Below are positions 58,523 to 64,000 of a stretch of 64,000 nt of DNA, piece after piece. How positions within the stretch are numbered: the stretch's first letter is position 1; the number at the start of each line of letters is the position of its first letter. This DNA comes from Paraburkholderia gardini. GTDB taxonomy: Bacteria > Pseudomonadota > Gammaproteobacteria > Burkholderiales > Burkholderiaceae. The notes below the pieces were generated by a model, which saw only the letters and a list, made by a program, of their open reading frames with translations, did no database searches and was not told the DNA's origin. Location of the stretch: the NCBI RefSeq assembly GCF_907164575.1, contig NZ_CAJQYY010000013.1:90938-154937 (forward strand), read 5' to 3'. The position numbers and the translations under genes were made by a program.

Positions 58523-59986
58523 ATGAATCGCGACTTTCTCGTTCCCCTCGTTTCGGGTCCATTCCGGCACTTCATCAACGGTGCGTGGGAATCGGGCGCG
58601 ACGACCGGGCTTTCGCTGAATCCGTCCGATCTCGATGATCCGGTCGGCGAATATGCACGCGCCGACGCCCGTCAGACCGATGATGCGATCGAAGCAGCAA
58701 GCGCCGCGTTTCGTGAGTGGTCACTCACATCGATTCAGCGTCGCGCCGATGCGCTCGATGCGATCGGCAGCGAAATTCTCGCGCGCAAGGACGAACTGGG
58801 TCGCCTGCTGGCGCGCGAAGAAGGCAAGACGCTGTCCGAGGCCATCGCCGAAGCGGCGCGCGCCGGCCAGGTCTTCAAGTTTTTCGCGGGCGAAGCGCTG
58901 CGCATTCCGGGCGAGCATCTCGCGTCGGTGCGCGGCGGCATCGATATCGACGTGACGCGCGAGCCGGTCGGCGTGACCGGCATCATCGCACCGTGGAATT
59001 TCCCGCTCGCCATTCCCGCGTGGAAGATCGCCCCCGCCCTTGCCTACGGCAACTGCGTCGTCTTCAAGCCAGCGGAAACCGTGCCGGCGTGCGCGGCGGC
59101 GCTGGCGGGCATCATCGATCGCGCCGGCCTGCCAGCGGGTGTGTTCAACCTTGTGATGGGCAGCGGCCGGCAGGTGGGCGAACGGATCGTCGCGAGCCCG
59201 CTCGTGCAGGCGATCAGCTTCACCGGCTCGGTCGCGACGGGCACACGCGTGCTGCAGGCGGCCGCCGCGCGTCAGGCCCGTGTGCAACTGGAAATGGGCG
59301 GCAAGAACCCGCTTGTCGTATTGAACGACGCCAATCTGGACACCGCCGTCGATGCCGCGCTGAACGGCGCGTTCTTCTCGACCGGGCAGCGCTGCACGGC
59401 GTCGTCGCGGCTGATCGTCGAGCGAGGTGTATTCGAGCCGTTCGTCGCTGCGCTCAAGGCGAAACTTGCCGCGCTGACGGTCGATCACGCGCTCAGGCAC
59501 GGCACCGACATCGGTCCGGTCGCAAACGAACAGCAGCTTGCAGTGACGCTCGACTACCTGCGCGCCGGGCGCGAAGAAGGCGCGGAACTGGTCGCGGGCG
59601 GTCGCCAGCTTGAACGTGCGACGCGCGGTTACTTCCTCGAACCGGCGCTCTTCATCGGCGAACCGGGGCATCGCATCGCGCGCGAAGAGATTTTCGGACC
59701 GGTCGCTGTCGCATTTCCCGCCGACGACTACGACCACGCGCTGCATCTCGCGAACGACACGCCGTTCGGCCTGTGCGCGGGCATCTGCACGCAGTCGCTG
59801 AAATACGCGCGCCATTTCAGGCGACACAGCCAGAGCGGCATGGTGATGGTGAATCTGCCGACCGCCGGCGTCGATTATCACGTGCCGTTCGGCGGACGAA
59901 AGGGCTCGAGCTATGGACCCCGCGAGCAGGGCACGTACGCCGCGGAGTTCTACACGACTGTGAAAACCGCTTACGTCGCGGGCTGA
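58523..59986 (+). CDS. Aldehyde dehydrogenase, probably 2,5-dioxovalerate (alpha-ketoglutarate semialdehyde) dehydrogenase
   Basis: A 487-residue NAD(P)-dependent aldehyde dehydrogenase. APWNFPLAIPAWKIAPAL, catalytic Glu in LEMGGKNPLVVL and nucleophile Cys in GQRCTASSRLI are present. Its place at the head of a sugar importer operon that ends with an arabonate-dehydratase-like gene fits the last step of the oxidative L-arabinose pathway, in which 2,5-dioxovalerate becomes 2-oxoglutarate. The start at 58523 excludes an upstream in-frame segment with no homology. Specificity is inferred from context. Confidence 0.88.
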   Translation: MNRDFLVPLVSGPFRHFINGAWESGATTGLSLNPSDLDDPVGEYARADARQTDDAIEAASAAFREWSLTSIQRRADALDAIGSEILARKDELGRLLAREEGKTLSEAIAEAARAGQVFKFFAGEALRIPGEHLASVRGGIDIDVTREPVGVTGIIAPWNFPLAIPAWKIAPALAYGNCVVFKPAETVPACAAALAGIIDRAGLPAGVFNLVMGSGRQVGERIVASPLVQAISFTGSVATGTRVLQAAAARQARVQLEMGGKNPLVVLNDANLDTAVDAALNGAFFSTGQRCTASSRLIVERGVFEPFVAALKAKLAALTVDHALRHGTDIGPVANEQQLAVTLDYLRAGREEGAELVAGGRQLERATRGYFLEPALFIGEPGHRIAREEIFGPVAVAFPADDYDHALHLANDTPFGLCAGICTQSLKYARHFRRHSQSGMVMVNLPTAGVDYHVPFGGRKGSSYGPREQGTYAAEFYTTVKTAYVAG

Positions 59987-60127
59987 ACGCGCGCTGGAGC
60001 ATGAACCAGCGCCGCACGCGACGTGGCACACCGGCGCACGCGGGCACCCGGATCCGCATGCGTCTGCATTGACCGGCTGCTATCTGCCAGACAGGCATGC
60101 AGCTTTAATAATCGAAGGAGACTCTCT

Positions 60128-61132
60128 GTGAATCGCAAGCTTCGCCGTTTGACGCTGTCCGCGATGGCCGCCGCTGCCCTCGCCGCTCCGTTTGCCGTCC
60201 ACATGTCGGCACAGGCCGACGAACCGCTGAAAGTCGGCTTCCTCGTGAAGATGCCCGAGCAGGCGTGGTTCATCAACGAACAGAAAGCCGCTACGGCGCT
60301 TGGCCAGAAAGAACACTTCTCGGTCGTGAATATCGGCACGCCGGATGGAGAAAAGGTGCTGGCCGCGATCGATAACCTCGGCGCGCAAGGCGCGAAGGGC
60401 TTCGTGATCTGCGCGCCCGACGTGCGTCTCGGACCGGCCATTCAGGCGCGCGCGAAGCGCTACAACATGAAGTTCGTCACCGTCGACGACCAGCTCGTTG
60501 ACTCGACCGGCAAGCCGCTGGCGAACGTGCCGCACCTCGGCATGTCCGCGTTCAAGATCGGCAACCAGGTCGGTCAGGCGATTTCGGATGAAATGAAGCA
60601 TCGCGGCTGGAAGCCGGAAGAAGTCGGCGCGCTGCGCATCACGAGCTACGAACTGCCGACGGCCAAGTTGCGCACCGACGGCGCGACGCAATCGCTGCTT
60701 GCGAACGGCTTCAAGAAGGAAAACATTTTCGACGCCCCGCAAAAGACGACGGACGACGAAGGCGGCTTTAACGCATCGTCGCCGGTGCTGGCACAGCATC
60801 CGAACATCAAGAAGTGGGTGATTTTCGCGCTTAACGAAGAAAGCGTGCTGGGCGGCGTGCGCGCCACCGAGCAGCTGCACATTCCCGCAGCGGATGTGAT
60901 CGGCGTGGGCATCAACGGCGCGGGCGAAGCGTTCGCCGAGTTCCAGAAGAAGGAACCGACGGGCTTCTACGGCACGATCGCCGTCAGCTCGACGAACCAC
61001 GGCAAGGAAAGCACGGAGAACCTCGTCGAGTGGATCGAGAAAGGCAAGCAGCCGCCTGCCGATACGCAGACCACCGGCAAGCTGATGGTGCGCAGCAACT
61101 GGCAGCAAGTGCGTCAGGATCTGGGTATCTAA
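60128..61132 (+). CDS. araF: Periplasmic sugar-binding protein (L-arabinose type)
   Basis: A 334-residue periplasmic type-I binding protein. The GTG start is supported by AAGGAG eight bases upstream and gives a signal peptide ending near HMSAQADE. The mature sequence EPLKVGFLVKMPEQAWFINE closely follows AraF, with Trp and Glu that contact L-arabinose, and continues with GVGINGAGEAFAEF. It is the binding component of the AraFGH-type importer encoded next to it. Confidence 0.92.
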   Translation: MNRKLRRLTLSAMAAAALAAPFAVHMSAQADEPLKVGFLVKMPEQAWFINEQKAATALGQKEHFSVVNIGTPDGEKVLAAIDNLGAQGAKGFVICAPDVRLGPAIQARAKRYNMKFVTVDDQLVDSTGKPLANVPHLGMSAFKIGNQVGQAISDEMKHRGWKPEEVGALRITSYELPTAKLRTDGATQSLLANGFKKENIFDAPQKTTDDEGGFNASSPVLAQHPNIKKWVIFALNEESVLGGVRATEQLHIPAADVIGVGINGAGEAFAEFQKKEPTGFYGTIAVSSTNHGKESTENLVEWIEKGKQPPADTQTTGKLMVRSNWQQVRQDLGI

Positions 61133-61200
61133 GGATGCATGTGCGGGGCACACGGCGCGTTTAGCATCGTGCGCCCCGCTCCATCAGCAAGAGGCATTTG

Positions 61201-62733
61201 ATGACCGGTTTATCTCAAGACGAAACGACGGCGCTCGACACGCGCGCCGTCGCTCCGTATCTCCAGCTCGAAGGCATTACCGTGCGATTTCCGGGCGTGC
61301 TCGCGCTCGATCAGGTGTCGCTCGGCGTGCGTCGCGGCGAAGTGCACGGTCTCATGGGCGAAAACGGCGCGGGCAAATCGACGCTGCTCAAGGTGCTCTC
61401 GGGCGTGAACCACCCCGAAGCGGGCACGTTGTCGCTCAACGGCGCCGTGCAGCAGTTCGCTACGACGAAGGCGGCAATCGAAGCCGGCATCGCGATCATC
61501 TATCAGGAACTGCATCTCGTACCGGAACTGACGGTCGCGGAAAACCTGATGCTCGGCGCACTGCCGAACCGCTTCGGCGTGCTCGACGAGAAGGCGCTGG
61601 TCAAACGCGCCATTCATGAACTCGACCGGCTCGGCGAGAAGATCGATCCGTCGATGCAGGTGAAGCGTCTGTCGATCGGTCAGCGGCAGATGATCGAAAT
61701 CGGCAAGGCGTTGATGCGCGACGCGCGCGTGATCGCGTTCGATGAACCGACGAGCTCGCTTTCCTCACGCGAAACGGAGCAGCTTTTCCGCATCATCCGT
61801 GCGTTGAAGGCCGAAGGCCGCGCGATCGTCTACGTCACGCACCGGATGGACGAAGTCTACGAACTGTGTGACCGCGTGACCGTGTTTCGCGACGGACGAC
61901 GCATCGAGACGTTCGACGACGTCGACGGGCTCGATCGCGACCGCCTTATCAGCTGCATGGTGGGCCGTTCGATCAGCGACGTGTACGGCTATCGCGCGCG
62001 CGAAACGGGCGCCGTGCAGCTCGACGTCAACGGACTGATGGGACCGGGTCTCTCCGAGCCTGCTTCTTTCACGGCGCGCGCGGGAGAAATCGTCGGCTTC
62101 TTTGGTCTTGTCGGCGCGGGGCGTTCTGAACTGATGAAGCTGATCTACGGCGCGGTAAAGCCCACAGCCGGCGAAGTCACGCTCAAGGGCAAGCGCGTGC
62201 GGTTCGCCACGCCGCGCGATGCGGTGCGTGCAGGCGTCGCGCTGTGTCCGGAGGATCGCAAGCAGGAAGGTATCGTCGCGATCGCTTCGGTCTCGGACAA
62301 CCTGAACATCAGCTGCCGCCGCCACTTCAACCGCTTCAACGTGCTGAACAGACGCAAGGAAGCGCAGACCTCGAAGGAATACATCGCGAAGCTTGCGATC
62401 AAGACGCGCAGCGGCGATACGCCGATCGGCACGCTGTCGGGCGGCAACCAGCAGAAGGTGATCCTGTCGCGCTGGCTCGCCGAAAAGATCGACGTGTTCC
62501 TCATGGACGAGCCGACACGCGGCATCGACGTCGGCGCGCGCAGCGAGATCTACGGCCTGCTGTACGGGCTCGCCGAAGCAGGCCGCACGGTGATCGTCGT
62601 GTCGAGCGATCTCGCGGAAGTGATCGGTGTCGCCGATCGCGTGCTCGTGATGAAGGAAGGCCGCATCACGGGCGATCTGCCCAAGGCGCAGGCAACGCCC
62701 GACGCGCTCATCAAGCTCGCGCTACCGCGCTGA
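61201..62733 (+). CDS. araG: Sugar ABC transporter ATPase (L-arabinose type), two ATPase domains
   Basis: A 510-residue tandem ATPase. The first domain has Walker [10 protein letters not shown] near residue 56 and signature [12 protein letters not shown]; the second has the usual degenerate P-loop [11 protein letters not shown] and signature [11 protein letters not shown], with [11 protein letters not shown]. The ATG at 61201 is used, with AAGAGG eight bases upstream; TTG at 61198 is less likely. It powers the AraH permease. Domain structure matches carbohydrate importers of the CUT2 class. Confidence 0.94.
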   Translation: MTGLSQDETTALDTRAVAPYLQLEGITVRFPGVLALDQVSLGVRRGEVHGLMGENGAGKSTLLKVLSGVNHPEAGTLSLNGAVQQFATTKAAIEAGIAIIYQELHLVPELTVAENLMLGALPNRFGVLDEKALVKRAIHELDRLGEKIDPSMQVKRLSIGQRQMIEIGKALMRDARVIAFDEPTSSLSSRETEQLFRIIRALKAEGRAIVYVTHRMDEVYELCDRVTVFRDGRRIETFDDVDGLDRDRLISCMVGRSISDVYGYRARETGAVQLDVNGLMGPGLSEPASFTARAGEIVGFFGLVGAGRSELMKLIYGAVKPTAGEVTLKGKRVRFATPRDAVRAGVALCPEDRKQEGIVAIASVSDNLNISCRRHFNRFNVLNRRKEAQTSKEYIAKLAIKTRSGDTPIGTLSGGNQQKVILSRWLAEKIDVFLMDEPTRGIDVGARSEIYGLLYGLAEAGRTVIVVSSDLAEVIGVADRVLVMKEGRITGDLPKAQATPDALIKLALPR

Positions 62734-62762
62734 TACATCAGCGCGCGAATCAGGCAATCGAA

Positions 62763-63791
62763 ATGGGAACAGACAACATGCAAACGCAATCCACCAATTC
62801 TTCCGCGCCGCCGCCGCCGCCGCACGCATCGGCTGGCGTCGGCTCGCGCGCGGCGCGCACGTGGGATCTCATCAACAAGTCCGGCATCGTGATGGTGTTT
62901 CTCATCCTGTTCGCGGTGCTGGCCTTGACGGTGCCGGACTTCGTCAGCGCGCGCAATATCCAGGGCCTGCTGCTGTCGGTCACGTTGATCGGCTCGATTT
63001 CCGTGACGATGATGTTCGTGCTCGCGCTTGGCGAAGTGGATCTTTCCGTTGCGTCGATCGTCGCGTTTTCGGGCGTCGTGGCGTCGACGCTGATTACCGC
63101 GACGCATAGCGTCGTGCTCGGCGTCGCCGCGGGCGTGCTGGCGGGCGGCGCGGTCGGGCTCGTGAACGGCGTGCTGGTCGCACGCTACAAGATCAACTCG
63201 CTGATCGTCACGCTCGCGATGATGGAAGTCGTGCGCGGCCTCGCGTTCATCACCTCGAACGGCGATGCGGTCATGATCTCCGAAGAAAGATTCTTCGACC
63301 TGGGCGGCGGTTCGTTCCTCGGCATTTCGTATCCGATCTGGAGCAACATCGTCGGCTTTGTGCTGTTCGGTTTCCTCTTGAAGAAAACCGTGTTCGGCAA
63401 GAACGTACTGGCCGTCGGCGGCAACAGCGAAGCGGCTTTGCTCGCGGGTTTGCCGGTGACGCGCATCAAGATCGCCGTGTTCGTGCTGCAAGGACTCGTG
63501 ACCGGCTTCGCCGGCGTGATGCTCGCGTCGCGGATGAGTCTCGGCGATCCGAAAACATCGGTGGGTCTCGAACTCGGCGTGATTTCCGCCTGCGTGCTCG
63601 GCGGCGTGTCGCTGACGGGCGGTGTGGCGACGATTTCCGGCGTACTCGTTGGCGTGTTGATCATGGGCTCGGTGCAGGACGCGATGAGCCTGATGAACGT
63701 GCCGACTTTCTATCAATATCTGATTCGCGGCGGAATTCTGTTGCTCGCAGTACTGTTCGACCAGTACCGCCGCAACAAACGCGTGCATTGA
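62763..63791 (+). CDS. araH: Sugar ABC transporter permease (L-arabinose type)
   Basis: A 342-residue CUT2 permease with a Pro/Ser-rich N-terminal tail (five consecutive prolines near residue 17), then about nine hydrophobic helices. GEVDLSVASIVAFSGVV, NSLIVTLAMMEVVRG and GNSEAALLAGLPVTRIK are family landmarks. The start may be 62763 or 62778. It forms the membrane channel of the AraFGH importer. Confidence 0.92.
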   Translation: MGTDNMQTQSTNSSAPPPPPHASAGVGSRAARTWDLINKSGIVMVFLILFAVLALTVPDFVSARNIQGLLLSVTLIGSISVTMMFVLALGEVDLSVASIVAFSGVVASTLITATHSVVLGVAAGVLAGGAVGLVNGVLVARYKINSLIVTLAMMEVVRGLAFITSNGDAVMISEERFFDLGGGSFLGISYPIWSNIVGFVLFGFLLKKTVFGKNVLAVGGNSEAALLAGLPVTRIKIAVFVLQGLVTGFAGVMLASRMSLGDPKTSVGLELGVISACVLGGVSLTGGVATISGVLVGVLIMGSVQDAMSLMNVPTFYQYLIRGGILLLAVLFDQYRRNKRVH

Positions 63792-63837
63792 CGGGTGCCC
63801 TCTCGCGCTCGCCGCAACGGTAAAAACAGGAGTTTTC

Positions 63838-64000
63838 ATGGCTGATTCCAAAAAGAACGCGAAGCCGCTTCGCAGCCAGGCCTGGTTCGGCCTGAAGGAT
63901 CGCGACGGCTTTCTGCATCGCTCGTGGATGAAAAACCAGGGCATCCCGCACGACGAATTCGATGGTCGTCCGGTGATCGGCATCTGTAATACGTGGTCGG
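63838..64000 (+). CDS. IlvD/Edd-family dehydratase, probably L-arabonate dehydratase (partial, cut by window end)
   Basis: Only the first 54 codons are in the window. ACAGGAG precedes the ATG. The sequence (RSQAWFGLKDRDGFLHRSWM, then GRPVIGICNTWS) matches the N-terminus of sugar-acid dehydratases of the IlvD/Edd family; the Cys in GICNTWS is a ligand of the Fe-S cluster. In this operon it most likely converts L-arabonate to 2-dehydro-3-deoxy-arabonate, upstream of the aldehyde dehydrogenase at 58523. Confidence 0.85.
   Translation, partial: MADSKKNAKPLRSQAWFGLKDRDGFLHRSWMKNQGIPHDEFDGRPVIGICNTWS

Noticed and set aside
58721..60031. Open frame of 436 codons antisense to the aldehyde dehydrogenase
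   Set aside because: Shadow frame; catalytic motifs are on the plus strand.

Overview
The window is a GC-rich bacterial chromosome segment with Burkholderiaceae character, most likely Paraburkholderia or Caballeronia. The evidence is the protein content (fused LivM-LivG, a gsp cluster with reversed gspC, DUF3717, MnmC next to HU), the codon use, and a long palindromic repeat family that I recall from these genomes. No tRNA, rRNA, CRISPR array, prophage or transposase gene was found. The species cannot be named from sequence alone.

Layout. 0-12 kb: two branched-chain-amino-acid-type (HAAT) ABC transporter operons on the minus strand, one with two tandem paralogous binding proteins and a fused permease-ATPase. 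12-16 kb: a GMC oxidoreductase, a ~0.64 kb inverted-pair repeat element, and methylmalonate-semialdehyde dehydrogenase divergent from a LysR gene. 17-25 kb: CYTH protein, Lrp/AsnC regulator with a clear operator, phhB, a DUF3717 protein, a TctDE-like two-component system, a SET-domain protein, an Old Yellow Enzyme, a glutamine amidotransferase and a MarR protein with a cysteine-rich tail. 25-31 kb: YbdK and a CPA2 antiporter enclosed by two mirror-image intergenic regions rich in DnaA boxes, then mnmC. 31.6-34 kb: HU, an atypical COG0523 GTPase and a lytic transglycosylase. 34-46.6 kb: a type II secretion cluster gspD-E-F-(C)-G-H-I-J-K-L-M-N. A second copy of the repeat element has landed between gspJ and the mature part of gspK. 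46.6-51.8 kb: an outer-membrane efflux lipoprotein, a MarR regulator and an EmrB-type pump without EmrA. 51.9-57.3 kb: gshA, the overlapping repair genes alkA-ada, a candidate small RNA, a VOC protein and YaeQ. 57.3-64 kb: a LysR gene divergent from an L-arabinose-type oxidative operon (aldehyde dehydrogenase, binding protein, ATPase, permease, and a dehydratase cut off by the window end).

The most interesting signals lie outside the genes. A perfect 16-bp parS sequence sits inside the livF terminator (126-141). Two AT-rich regions (about 25.56-25.80 and 28.93-29.18 kb) carry the same 17-bp motif followed by exactly 13 bases and a DnaA box, in inverted orientation around ybdK and the antiporter. 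Genes to the left are mostly on the minus strand and genes to the right mostly on the plus strand, as expected for outward replication. Together these suggest that the window spans or lies very near the replication origin of the primary chromosome, with an unusual two-part origin. This is inference; cumulative GC skew and origin mapping would settle it. Other standouts are a ~63-nt RNA with two CUCCUCC motifs (56066-56127), a gspK whose frame reads through the repeat element, and a COG0523 GTPase lacking the CxCC motif.
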